The notes beneath the pieces are model-generated. The model saw only the letters and a program-made list of their open reading frames with translations, was not told the DNA's origin and searched no databases. From Moniliophthora roreri (Eukaryota > Basidiomycota > Agaricomycetes > Agaricales > Marasmiaceae): 64,000 nucleotides of DNA. Position 1 is the stretch's first letter; every line of letters starts with the position of its first letter. The translations under genes and the position numbers were made by a program. Location: contig LATX02000035.1 in the NCBI GenBank assembly GCA_001466705.2, positions 1,054,001-1,118,000 of the forward strand. Reading direction: 5' to 3'. Positions 22,613 to 32,591 of the stretch are shown in pieces.

Positions 22613-23713
22613 TTAGTAAATAATCTCATTAACGTTCCCCAATACAAGATTATCTATCAACCTCGTTTTATCCACCCACATGGCCCCACTAACAATCGCT
22701 GTCTTTGCAAGTGAGTCCCTGGTCGCATCATTTGGCAAGACAGTCAACGTGTGTGCATCGTTCATCTCGATGTAATCCTCCTTGACCTCGTCTGTCAAGA
22801 GATTAGTACTCGTTAATGTAAATTGAGGAAACATCATACCTTTACGCGCTCTAATGATCTCTTTAGCGAGATCTATACATTCAGCTTTTGGTTTTCCTTC
22901 GTCCCAAGCTTGACGCGCGCGGCAGAGAGCCTGATAGAGAGTTGGTGCAACGTCTAAACCTGCTTTGGAGAGGTAGGCGTTTCGCGATGACAATGCAAGG
23001 CCTGTGCTGGGATCTCGTGCAGTGGGTACGATGTGTAGATTGTCTGGAGAAGGATGGGATACTAAGAGATCGGAGACCATTCTGCGGAGGAGGATGGCTT
23101 GTTGGATGTCTTTTTGGCCAAAGTAGGCGGAGGTAGGCTGTGTGCGCGAGCAGGTTAGCGGGATTTGATCTAGAAAGGAGGAGGAACGCACCTCTATCGC
23201 ATTAAACAATTTAGTAACAGCTGTGGCTACGCCTCTAAAAAATGTTGGTCTGCTCTTTCCTTCCATCTCTTCCGCGAGACCTTTTACTTCGACAAAGGTG
23301 CCTCTTTGCTCAGAGACGACTTGACTGATGCCTGAGGGATACATTTCCTGGACAGATGGTAAAAATACGGCTGATGGGGAACGATTGGATTGTGGGTCGC
23401 GTTGTGCGGAGAGAACATCGAGATCTTGAGGAAGAGTTCGTGGGTAGGTGGCAAGATCTTCATGGGGTGCAAATTGTGCAGGGTTTACGAATATAGAGAG
23501 GACGGTGAGATCGTTTTCTGCTAATGAACGACGGACGAGACTGAGATGGCCGTCGTGTAGTGCACCCATGGTAGGTACGAAACCGACTGATTTGTTTGCT
23601 AGAAAAGCTTCGCGTCTCCATTGTCTGTAAGACGAGACTGTAGTGAAGATGGGAATATTGGAAGGAGGAAGAGAGGACATGGTTCTGCGGATGAGGGTTG
23701 GAAGGAAAGCCAT
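22613..23713 (-). CDS. PAN6: Pantoate-beta-alanine ligase
   Basis: It makes pantothenate (vitamin B5, the CoA precursor) from pantoate, beta-alanine and ATP. Motifs are in order: VGFVPTMGALHDGHLSLVRR (the HxGH nucleotide motif), LSIFVNPAQFAPHEDLATYP, SAYFGQKDIQQAILLRRMV, and PTARDPSTGLALSSRNAYLS (KMSKS-equivalent SSRN). Two introns interrupt the gene, 23138-23191 (54 nt) and 22792-22839 (48 nt). Both are multiples of three without stops, so the unspliced frame runs through the whole gene. Removing them joins NAIEV to PTSAYFGQKD and RARK to DEVKEDYIE, giving about 332 residues, near the family norm. The start at 23713 gives MAFLPTLIRRTMSS. A second ATG follows at residue 12. Confidence 0.95.
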   Translation of the reverse strand: MAFLPTLIRRTMSSLPPSNIPIFTTVSSYRQWRREAFLANKSVGFVPTMGALHDGHLSLVRRSLAENDLTVLSIFVNPAQFAPHEDLATYPRTLPQDLDVLSAQRDPQSNRSPSAVFLPSVQEMYPSGISQVVSEQRGTFVEVKGLAEEMEGKSRPTFFRGVATAVTKLFNAIEVRSSSFLDQIPLTCSRTQPTSAYFGQKDIQQAILLRRMVSDLLVSHPSPDNLHIVPTARDPSTGLALSSRNAYLSKAGLDVAPTLYQALCRARQAWDEGKPKAECIDLAKEIIRARKGMMFPQFTLTSTNLLTDEVKEDYIEMNDAHTLTVLPNDATRDSLAKTAIVSGAMWVDKTRLIDNLVLGNVNEIIY

Positions 23714-23812
23714 AACTTATACTTTGACGCGGGGTCGTGTCATCTGCGATATCATCGCGTGCGCACAGGCCATAGCCCAACCAATTCTGGTATCACCAGC
23801 GTTAACTCGTAT

Positions 23813-23894
23813 TCCAATGTGGTGTAGTGGCTAACATTGCTGTCTTTCATTCGGATGATCACAGCAGCCCGGGGTTCGATTCCCCGCATTGGAA
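23813..23894 (+). tRNA. tRNA-Glu (UUC) with 10-nt intron
   Basis: The mature sequence is identical to the copy at 14462-14545 as far as I can read it: acceptor TCCAATG/CATTGGA, anticodon stem GCTGT/ACAGC, anticodon TTC at 23846-23848, and T-arm CGGGG-TTCGATT-CCCCG. The intron (TTCGGATGAT, 23850-23859) is 10 nt and differs in sequence and length. The gene is divergent from PAN6, 100 bp from its start. Confidence 0.94.
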
Positions 23895-23994
23895 TGGGGT
23901 CATTGGAAGATTATTATCCTGCTTTTTCTTATTAGATATAATATGATCCATAGAATATTAATACCATAACCAGCAATACTACATGTACACTACA

Positions 23995-24672
23995 CTACAT
24001 CAACGCCTCCATCTCTTCCAGCTCTTTCTTCCCCCATCCCTCATCCTCCCGTTCAACTCCCCAAAACCCCATCTGATAATCCACAGCCTCCTCCCCATAA
24101 AACACATTCAAACACACATCAATCTCAACCACCTCTCCGACCCGTCTCATCGTAAATACACCAAAACTATCAATGACGTCCTCTGTTTCGCTATGTGCGA
24201 CTCGGAGACTCGCTGCCACCGATTCACTTGTCATGTGCATGTTTTCTAGATAGATTGCGTGTCCCTCAATGATGCATGACGATTGAAACAGTCCTAGCCC
24301 TTTGCCTTCTCGAGGGAGGTAACATTTCGTTTTGGCTTGTGTAGTGCTTGGAATGGATGTGGATTCCGATTTGGGGTAGAGATCAAAGCTGCCTTCAAAA
24401 GATAGCCGTGGTGGTGGTGGCGGCGGTAGCGGCTCTGTTACTGTTAGTCGTTGTAGCTGTGGTTGTGGTTTTGGTTGTGGATGTATAACAGGCCGAAGCT
24501 GTAAGTGCATGAGCACAAGTTGAGCAAAGAAAACGAAAACACGAACAGGCACCTCCTCCCTAGACTCTGGTTCAGCTATTCTCCTCCGTTTCGTAGGCCT
24601 CTCTCCACAATACTCTTCATAATAATTGGGTATATATGCGACTCGACGTCCGTGGGGCGGAGTTGGTCCCAT
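23995..24672 (-). CDS. Unknown protein with Pro-rich linker
   Basis: The start MGPTPPHGRRVAYIPNYYEE is followed by a basic KRRRI cluster that could be a nuclear signal. A probable 54-nt in-frame intron begins after ESREE (GTGCCT..TTACAG) and would remove the hydrophobic stretch VRVFVFFAQLVLMHL. Splicing joins it to LRPVIHPQPKPQPQ. A Gln/Pro-rich linker and PPPPPPRLSFEG follow. The C-terminal half looks folded: TKCYLPREGKGLGLFQSSCI, AIYLENMHMTSESVAASLR, and VFTMRRVGEVVEIDVCLNVF. It ends ELEEMEALM. No family is recognised. Whether the intron is spliced decides if the protein has a hydrophobic segment. Confidence 0.6.
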   Translation of the reverse strand: MGPTPPHGRRVAYIPNYYEEYCGERPTKRRRIAEPESREEVPVRVFVFFAQLVLMHLQLRPVIHPQPKPQPQLQRLTVTEPLPPPPPPRLSFEGSFDLYPKSESTSIPSTTQAKTKCYLPREGKGLGLFQSSCIIEGHAIYLENMHMTSESVAASLRVAHSETEDVIDSFGVFTMRRVGEVVEIDVCLNVFYGEEAVDYQMGFWGVEREDEGWGKKELEEMEALM

Positions 24673-25399
24673 TATTCAGATTCTACGCGTTGTGTTAGAG
24701 TTGCATCCACAATCACAAGAGAGCGCAGGGGACGCACCAGCAAGTAGCTTCCAAAGTGAAATGAATTCAATGACTGTAGAAAGACGTTTCAATGTAGTCG
24801 CAGTCTCTTCAAGGACCGTATAATACCTGAGTAAAAGAAGAGAGAGGAAGACTGACAGCCACACACGTTGGCGCGTCGTGGTTGTAGTGGTGAGCTAGAA
24901 ACAAGAAATATTATGGGCGCTTAAAGCTCGCTTCCGATTTCCGATTCTCTCGCGAAATGCCCGAGACGCTGTCTCTGAGCCCAAGATCCGACAAACCTAA
25001 TACTCGGATGCTCATCGACCCATCACAAGTATCTAAGTGCGCATGCCCACGGCACACTCCCTCCAGGTGTACGTGCACCTCCTACACAATAGATACCTAC
25101 CTACTAAAGGATGGGACCCAGGTCCGAATTGGGAGCTTCTCGGCGACCACTCTTTTCTTTCATATAGCAAAGACTACTACACATGTACAAACTACTGGGC
25201 CTGACCGGGAACTGGACCCCATATGGTAGTCAGACGCGATGTCATTCCGACAGGTGCAAGTTATCGAATGGAGGAGCTCTGCCAAGTATAACAGAGAACA
25301 GAGCCGGCAGGCACGATTGACCGCTAGGCTCGGATATCCCCGATGTTAGTGCCCCTTCCCGCTTCCCATTTTGTGTCAAAGAAAAGAAAAGAAGAGAAA
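24673..25399. other. Intergenic region
   Basis: No coding frame with motifs is seen. It includes the promoter of the minus-strand gene ending at 24672. A purine-rich run (GAAAAGAAAAGAAGAG, near 25381) precedes the tRNA-like locus. Confidence 0.4.
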
Positions 25400-25472
25400 T
25401 TCCAATGCAGGGACTCGAACCCCGATCTACACCCGTAACCAGTTGCCGTGCTACCCTTTACACCACATTGGA
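25400..25472 (-). pseudogene. tRNA-like sequence, anticodon arm does not fold
   Basis: On the minus strand 73 nt give a Glu-type body: acceptor TCCAATG/CATTGGA with A discriminator, D-arm GTGTAAAGGGTAGCAC, and T-arm CGGGG-TTCGAGT-CCCTG. The spacing of a normal tRNA is kept. But the positions of the anticodon stem read GCAAC and GGGTG, which pair only at the last position, and position 33 is G instead of the invariant T. No convincing anticodon can be assigned. It is best seen as a decayed tRNA-Glu isoacceptor gene. A functional gene with a variant arm is less likely. Confidence 0.55.
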
Positions 25473-25714
25473 GGTGAAGAGTCGTGTTTTATAACATGGT
25501 GAAGACATGACACCGAATAACACGGCGCCCACCAGTCTCCCAGACTCAAAGTGTATTCTCAATTACCGAAACCCTAGCGAGCAATATCTCCGAGCTGTAC
25601 AGTCTTGCAGTCGACAGACAGCATGCAGTGGCACAGAATCCAGGGACTGGTGGCGAAAAAGGCTCGTGTTATACGTCGCAAGTCGTGAAAGATACTAGAT
25701 GTTCGTCGTGCGTA
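25473..25714. other. Short intergenic stretch
   Basis: There is nothing supportable here apart from the 3' flank of PHS1. Confidence 0.4.
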
Positions 25715-26622
25715 TTAATCCTTCTTTGACCCTTTCCTTCCACCTCCAAACACCTTCCTTCTCTGCTTGATCATATGCGTGTACATGATGTACAGTCCTA
25801 AGAGGAAAATAGTTATTAGAAACAGCAATTAAAAAAATTCCGATACGACTCACCTGGCCACCAAATCAAGAATAGCATCGCCCTAAACCAATCATACGCA
25901 TTCCACACCGAGATCTCCTTTGGAAGTGTAGAGAAATTCAAAAACGCCTCCGAACCAGCACCAAGGGGATACAAGACATAAAACGTTGTATAACGGAAGT
26001 AGAGCAAACTCTTTGGCTCGGATCCCAAAAGCCCCAGCGCGTAGAACGAGTATCGTATCACTTCTGTTAGGGACCATGCAAATACCATCGTAGTAAAGAG
26101 GGGGTTGGTGTGTGTCTGTACATGTGCACGTAGAAATTAGCAAGGAAAAGGTCGCAAAGACGACAGCCAACACACCTCATCAAACCTCTCCACAACCCCC
26201 CAAACCAAAAATAGCCTACTCGACACTTGCATTACTGTTGTCACCAACGGGCTTCTAACCCAGCCCAGTAAAACGTGTACGACTTCCAACAACGCAAAGG
26301 ATTGTACTAGGGCGGTTGCGTATCCGACTCGGGTATAGTTTGTGTAAAATGGTATTGGTAGAGGGAGGTGATTTTGGGTGAGGGTGCCGTCAGGAGGTAT
26401 TTCGTACGACTTTCCGTCGAGGTTGAATATGTGAACAACGGTAAACATGAGGATGTAAGACCAGCCGAGCGTGGAGAAGATGTTGTACAAGACGAGGTAG
26501 AATTTTATGATAGCTGGAGGTCCTAGAATCGAAGACTCTGAATTTCTGGCGAGAAGGAATTTATGTTTCTGCTACGCACCCTTCTTGGACACCTTTTGCG
26601 CTCCATCTTTAGCTGTGGACAT
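25715..26622 (-). CDS. PHS1: Very-long-chain 3-hydroxyacyl-CoA dehydratase
   Basis: This is the third step of the ER fatty-acid elongation cycle, dehydrating 3-hydroxyacyl-CoA for sphingolipid-type very-long-chain acids. Exon 1 is MSTAKDGAQKVSKKG, then a 70-80 nt intron, then PPAIIKFYLVLYNIFSTLGW. The family blocks are present: VQSFALLEVVHVLLGWVRSP, MQVSSRLFLVWGVVERFDE, FAWSLTEVIRYSFYALGLLG, and TTFYVLYPLGAGSEAFLNF. The catalytic Tyr (in RYSFYAL) and Glu (in GSEAF) are both present. Six or so membrane helices are evident. The C-terminus GGGRKGSKKD has lysines near the end, fitting ER retrieval. It is upstream of and parallel to no partner. The next gene, CAX4, lies 420 bp away on the same strand and is also an ER membrane enzyme. 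Confidence 0.95.
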
Positions 26623-27041
26623 GGTTGACGAAAAACGCAGTGCGCGACCACGTGAGAAGACTCTTGACCCGGCAAACCCGATGAGTGGTTCACTATTTGG
26701 CTACTGTAGTCGACTGTCAACATTGTCAACCCTCACAGTCGCCCGTGTCTGGCCACGGAAACTGATCAAGCTCACAAGTTCTTAGATAGATACCCGCAAC
26801 GGTCCTCAAGAGGGGCATAGGAAAACCATCACTGTCAGGATTGCGATTCACACTGTACCTGCCTTTCTCTGATCTTGGATTGTCTCAATAGCATTAAGCC
26901 TAGCTCCCAAGTCCCTTCCAGCGGTGTGATGTGGCTCCATTCAGGGACAAGTTGCATCAATCGGAGAAGCGGGGTAGACTTTGTATTCACATCACGAAGG
27001 AATCAACCATTCACCATCATACGAGTACACCGGGAACTCCA
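26623..27041. other. Promoter of PHS1 and 3' flank of CAX4
   Basis: 419 bp with no coding signal. It should carry the PHS1 promoter and the CAX4 terminator. Confidence 0.4.
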
Positions 27042-27999
27042 TTATTTCCACTTATTCTTTGCCTGGTTCTGACTTTGGTCCCGCTTCTCCCACTCCCTCT
27101 TCCATCTCACCCATTCCGACTCTCTTCCGCCATCTGGCCAGACTGCCCATCCATCACGAATCTGAAGCCACGTCGAAACTGGATTCGATATTAGTAACGC
27201 CTTGAAACGGCCAAAAAGCGACTTGGGATATCGCTTTGGTATGACTTCAAGTGAGATGTAGAGCGTAAAGCCGGATATGATTCCAATTGCGAGTCCCCAG
27301 AGGATTTGAGGAGGTGAGTGGTACTTGAGGTGATACCTACTCATGCCATAGGGGTTAGAATGCATCTGCGTGGCGGCAAGCGATATGGACCGGACGAACC
27401 TGGAATAAGCAACTCCCAACGCCCAGCTTATTAACCCCACATATATCATAAATCTCCATAGTATGTCAACCAAAGGATATCCAGTCGAAGTAAACCGATG
27501 TCGGTAGTATAAATGACAGATTAGGAATGTCGAAAAGAACCCCATGTATTGACTGTGACTCGAGGGAAAACCATAGCCATTGCCAACTAGGTCTGTTCTC
27601 CGATGAGCTTTCTGCAACAGGTTGAGAGGCAAGATGAAATAAATACCGTTGGGTCTATCTTGTCTAATGATGTGTTTGAGGACGTAGTTGAAGCCTTCGT
27701 TAGCGAATTGGCCAGCCCACATTACGATAATAAGAAGTTCGCGGGTTTGGACTGCCAGCGCTGCATAGGATGCCTGATCCCGAGTCCGTTAGATATATCC
27801 AATTTTGCAGCACATTGGGTATTGGCGAACCATGAGCAGGACTGGGCTCAGAGTGACGAGCGCCAGGAGTAATGATAAGAGTGAATTATCGTCATCTTGA
27901 GAAATACAGTCAGCTTCAGTAAGAGATTGGACAAGATATAAACGTACAGAGAACGTGCGTGAGGTCGAGGGAAGCCTGGGGACCTTGTGGAGTTGACAT
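27042..27999 (-). CDS. CAX4: Dolichyl-diphosphatase
   Basis: It hydrolyses dolichyl-PP to dolichyl-P on the ER lumenal side so the lipid can be reused for N-glycosylation. Exon 1 gives MSTPQGPQASLDLTHVL and joins through an intron to YDDNSLLSLLLALVTLSPVL. The next exon has ASYAALAVQTRELLIIVMW and FANEGFNYVLKHIIRQDRPN (phosphatase motif 1, KxxxxxxRP). Then come GNGYGFPSSHSQYMGFF (motif 2, PSxH) and AYSRYHLKYHSPPQILWG (motif 3, SRxxxxxH). Motif 3 is split by an intron that, if retained, would destroy it. Two introns start with GTTCGC or GTTCGT, weaker than the GTRNGT consensus. The protein is hydrophobic with several membrane spans. Its ATG is only 72 bp from the divergent methyltransferase gene. 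Confidence 0.93.
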
Positions 28000-28071
28000 G
28001 AAATACAGCAACGCCTGCCTGACGACATTTTGAAATGTGCACTTTTGCTTTCCCACACTACACCACCATCC
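28000..28071. promoter_or_regulatory. Compact bidirectional promoter CAX4/ICMT
   Basis: Only 72 bp separate the divergent ATG codons of CAX4 and the methyltransferase. Promoter and both 5' UTRs must overlap here or extend into the genes. No TATA box is evident. Confidence 0.6.
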
Positions 28072-28883
28072 ATGGAAAGACCACTTTATGCTCTGCTTAG
28101 GTTACCTCTCATTGCAGGAACGGCATGGGCAATAACTATTACAATGACACCTCCAAACGCCGCTCCATTACCAGAACATCGCGTCGAAAGATTAGCAACT
28201 GAACGGTATCTACTTCCTGGTTTCACTTCCTGGGTACCCACATTAGGAAAGGTCCGTGTCGCAATACATCGCAGCTCTTTGGTGTGTGTTTACCATTTTG
28301 TTCGATTTATCCTCATTCATGATTCTGGGCGACTCAGAATATCTTTTGGATTTTCTTTTTGTGCGAAAGCTCAGCCATTATCGGCGCACAGTTTCGTACC
28401 TTCCAGGGATGCCTTCCCTTTGTTACGCCTGTATCACTTGCTGCCTCGACCATGGCACTCGCGGGAGGATTAATACGCCGCTCATGTTATCTTCATCTCT
28501 CAAAGTTGTTCACATTCGACCTCGCTATTCTCCCCGACCATCGCCTCGTTACATCTGGGCCCTATGCTGTTGTGCGCCATCCTAGCTATAGCGGTGCCCT
28601 GCTATCTGCAGCCGGTGCTGTCATTATGTTCCTGGGGTCCAGAGGTTCGTGGCTCATTGAGTGCTCGGGGTTGATTTCAGACAACGTCAAACTATGGTTT
28701 GGCCCTGGGCTTAATTCACTATCAACTTTCGCAGCGATTTTTGGCTCTGTCACATCCCTTGGACTGGTATTCATGCTACCTCGTGCCCAGAAGGAGGATG
28801 AGATGATGAAACGTCAGTTTGGAAAAGAGTGGGAGGATTGGAGTCGGCTTGTTAGATGGCGGTTAGTACCAGGGGTGTATTGA
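28072..28883 (+). CDS. Isoprenylcysteine O-methyltransferase family protein
   Basis: It probably methylates a prenylated C-terminal cysteine (Ste14/ICMT-type) or another small substrate in the ER membrane. The N-terminus MERPLYALLRLPLIAGTAWA is hydrophobic. The 5' exon runs to about LGK and the exon carrying SSAIIGAQFRTFQGCLP starts near 28365. The core signature LVTSGPYAVVRHPSYSGALL is the ICMT/PEMT motif (GPYxxxRHPxYxG). The C-terminus has RAQKEDEMMKRQFGKEWEDW then SRLVRWRLVPGVY, again typical (ExxLxxxFGxExxxY, with W in place of Y). The length of about 210 residues is short, common for the fungal paralogues of Ste14. The true Ste14 may be elsewhere. Confidence 0.83.
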
Positions 28884-29211
28884 GGTCATGGTCTCGTTCA
28901 CCAAGTTAAGCTATGATATTTGAATAGTAGTTGCTCCCTTGCTGCCTCCAGACTCGCGTCTCATATGCACCAATCAGATCATATTCCTGACATCGAACTG
29001 TTACCATAGCTATGAACCTGAACACGCTGATTACCCACAGCGCAAGTCCTTCCACAACTCGACAGCTAGTGTTCGCCCACATACCTCCATCGCGACTGGG
29101 CTTGGTATGGATTATCGACGAGGCTCACCTCTACTACTTTCAGAGTTACTTCTGTAGTTAGAATACACTGCTATTCATACAGATCATTTATTGTACGTTG
29201 GGTCTCAAGAT
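28884..29211. other. Convergent 3' regions
   Basis: 328 bp between the ends of two convergent genes. Nothing is seen except 3' UTR-like sequence. Confidence 0.4.
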
Positions 29212-30392
29212 CTAAAGTTTGCCTTTGTCTTGCCCTTGAGCATCCTCGCCAAATACTGACGCGAAGGCCTTTCCAATCTCTGGTAGCATGTCTTGTGTCA
29301 CGACGCCGCGGCCTTCCTTGCTGAATGCAACTCTGCTAGCAGTTCTTGTGACCATGCTACCACCGATAGCAGCCAGTAAGGGCATTCGAGAAGGAGGAAC
29401 CTGGCCATCGCTTTTAAGTTGGTGGTAAGTAACAGAAATTCATGCGCGATCCGTATAAAACTCACCCGAATGCGCCATCCTCGTAACATTTACCCCATGC
29501 GAGGAACGTCCCTACTGTTCCACTAAGAATGTCACCCTGCCCACCACAGCGCTTCAATCCGCCCTCAACGTCAACTTCAACAAGTTCCTTCGTCTTTTCT
29601 CTCGTTGCATCACTCTCCTCCAGTTTACTCGCCCGAAGGTCAGCGTCGGCACCCGTAGTATCAATCGCAATCAGATCCTTTGCACCTTTCTGCAACACTG
29701 TCACACCTCCAAGCATCTCTGATATCTTTAATGCTCTCTTGTCCGCGGGTGTGTCCGGTGAAACGCCAACTTGCTCCGAGAGCCGTTTGAACTCGACAAC
29801 ATTGGGTGTTAACACGACACGTCGATATCCCTTGATCAACGACACGTCCTGACCGAGAAGAAAGAGGGCGTCGGCATCGAGTACTAGGAAAAGTCCGGCA
29901 CTTTTGGCAAGGTTGATAGCGAGAGAGGCGTGTTTGAGCATATAAGCTTCACGACCGAGGCCTGGACCGACAATAAGGACATGTAGGCGGGAAAGAAGAG
30001 ATTTAAGGTCTGATTCAGGTGAAGAGTCTTCACGGAGAATGGGATGAACGATGAGATCTGGAGAGTAGGACTTGATAGCGGACGCGGCTGTTGGAGAGCA
30101 GATTACATGGGAAAGGTCGGCGCCAAACCGCAAAGCAGACATTGCTGCAAAGAATGGAGCCCCAGTGTAACTTGTTTCTGCTGTAAGTTTCCTTGATACT
30201 TGCTTTCAAAACTGGTTTGCTCACTCTAATGCACCTCCCAATACTCCAACTCGCCCTGATGGTAGTAAATCAACCGATGCACTTGAAATTAAAGTCTAAA
30301 GCGTGATTACCGGACTGTCCTTTATGGAGTGTGCCATTGAGAGGAGGAATGATTTGTTTGATTTGGTCGAATATTGCTCTGGGAATGGGCAT
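29212..30392 (-). CDS. ATP-dependent (S)-NAD(P)H-hydrate dehydratase
   Basis: This is the metabolite-repair enzyme that dehydrates damaged NADHX/NADPHX. The start is [20 protein letters not shown]. Short introns then join [20 protein letters not shown] to [19 protein letters not shown]. The family signatures follow: [72 protein letters not shown], and [20 protein letters not shown] (the GGxGDxLSG active-site/ATP motif). The C-terminus ends QGQDKGKL. An insertion around [20 protein letters not shown] is longer than in bacterial homologues and usual in fungi. No NAD(P)HX epimerase was found in the window. Confidence 0.94.
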
Positions 30393-30870
30393 TGTGGTCA
30401 ACACTGAATGTGGATTGAAAGAAGTAGACTGACGGGGTGTCCAGAGGTTGGTAAGAGTGATGTAATTACTGATTTCCGGAAGCTCACCCGAGCCAACGAA
30501 TCCAAAATTGGTTGTCTAGATTTACAGCAAATGTATACATAGAGCACAGATGTCGTTTTTACAACAACAAGAACAGAAAACGTGATTCTGCAGATGAGCT
30601 CAGCTGGCGTTGCTTTTCTAGCGTGATGCGCTCCACAGTTTGGGGTTGTGCCATCATCAGTTTCATGGGCTACATACACCTCCCAATACGAGTCAAACGC
30701 GAATGGTGACCTTTCACGAACCGTGATTCATCCACGGAATGACCCATCTTCGTTTCCATACCGTTCTGATGAAAATTGGAAAACCTAGAGCGCGATGGAT
30801 TTTGCGGGCGACTACGCACAGGTCGATGGCGAAATGCGGGGAAAAGCGACAAAACTCCGCACAACGTAGC
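30393..30870. other. Intergenic between two minus-strand genes
   Basis: It carries the promoter of the NAD(P)HX dehydratase gene. No other supportable feature is seen. Confidence 0.4.
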
Positions 30871-32290
30871 CTATCTTTTTAGGTGACCAGAACAGACAAT
30901 TTTGCAACCAGAGACTGCACGGCCCACTACGTCGCATCCCTCGCCATCACCAGGACTAACGAAATCCGGGTTGAGACCAACGTACAGGGATTCTAATTTT
31001 ACGCATCGTTGAAAAACATGCGCAACTTTCATATCAATAGACCACAATCCTTCGTGGGTCGGTATCATCTGAAGAACGCGAAGGGGGGCCTGATGCTAAG
31101 AAAAGACATTATGGTAGAATTGACGAGCAAGATCGTCCGATTCTTCATTTATACTCGCACTAGCGTGAAGCATTACAAGCCTTTCTAGCTCGCTGAAGCT
31201 CGTGAGATACTGCAGGAGCTCCCTATTGACGCTGTGGACTAGAAGATCCTTTAGTTAATACTCTCAGCCTGTAAAGTCTGCTACTACTTGGTGTATCTCT
31301 GCTCATCCTTGGCGACATCGTGGATCTCGAGATGCTGAAGTGATCGGATGTGTGGCAATCCTTTCGGAGAGATCCCGACCGTGTCCCACCCGTCCAGACA
31401 AAGGGATCGTAGCTGTGGATGGTGGGAGGGACATTGTCGAATATGGGAGAAAGAGGAAGATTAGGAAACCCGGCACATCATGTCACCAGATGCAAATGAG
31501 TGAGTTCTGGATTGTGGGAAAGGATCGACAAGGCGGACAGGAATTACTGAGAATACTGGCCAAAGTTGCCGTCCACAGTGAGCTTTCGAAGATTCCCGTG
31601 TCGAAACTCATCGAGAGGAAAAGATGACGTGCGGTCATAGATCCCGTTATCGAGTGTGAAATCGGTTAGAGAAGAAATGGAGCAAAAAGTTTTATTGACC
31701 ACATCGTAAGACCAATCAAGAATGAAGTCCGTAATCTTCCACCTAGAGTGAATAGCGTCGAAGTCAGAATGTTCCATTATATTTTTCGCATCTAGCACAC
31801 TCAAGCCCCGAAAGAGATAGCAATGCTGCAGGTAGAAGCTCGGGTTCTCGAACCTCGATTATACCATCGGTATCCTTCGGTAGCGGCGGTTCTAAGCACT
31901 GAAGTTCGTCGAGTTCACCGCGTCTGCCGTATATATATCAGTAACGTGTTGGAGGATCGAGCCCTTTCTCCGGATTAATCGAGACAATGTCCAATTTCCG
32001 AATCATCCTGGAAATAATGCGAAGGGCTTCGGGGATTTCCATACCTGACTTCAATTTATCGCGGGTGGTGTTTATCACCAACGGAAGTGATGCCCATAAG
32101 ACGGGCTCTACAATCTTATTGAACCGCCTATTGATGAGGCGGAGACTTAAAGTCATTCCTATCTCCAGCTACGACTTCAAGTTAGAATAGAAAGGGAAGC
32201 GAGGAAGGATGTATACTTACTTGAGACGCAACTTGATGGGTCAGCTCATTCGCGAGATCATCGAGAGATACCGTGGTGTCCCAGCAATGT
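30871..32290 (-). pseudogene. F-box/LRR gene, apparently decayed
   Basis: Pieces of an F-box/LRR protein follow one another on the minus strand: VSLDDLANELTHQVASQ (F-box start), SLRLINRRFNKIVEPVLWAS, ITDFILDWSYDVVNKTF, GLPHIRSLQHLEIHDVAKDE, LLVHSVNRELLQYLTSF, SELERLVMLHASASINEE, QFYHNVFS and VLQMIPTHEGLWSID. Three facts suggest it is broken. No in-frame ATG precedes the F-box, because a TGA lies directly upstream without a splice acceptor between them. An in-frame TAG at 31096-31098 separates QFYHNVFS from HQAPLRVLQM, although the frame continues. And the join near 31215-31255 does not splice in phase. F-box families expand and decay quickly in Agaricomycetes. An intact gene with introns I misread remains possible. 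Confidence 0.5.
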
Positions 32291-32591
32291 GATGGATGTC
32301 AAGTGTGCATTCTGAGAGGCGCTTAGGCAAACGCCCGTAGCCTGGGTGAGGTACCCACGGTCGGAGTCTAGACCGTGCTGATTTTGCCTTGACCCTCCGT
32401 ACCCCACTTCCACTTCGTCCTCCTCATCATGGTCTTGGCCATGTCCTCTGCATCGGCATCGGTGTCCAGGAGATGCTTCAGAGACGCAGCCCCACTTTTC
32501 TCCTGCAGACATCCCCTAGATGCATTTCTGATATAAGGCTGCTCGTTTAACGTTGTTCAACATTCGAACAAGCATATCCTTTCTCCTGCCC

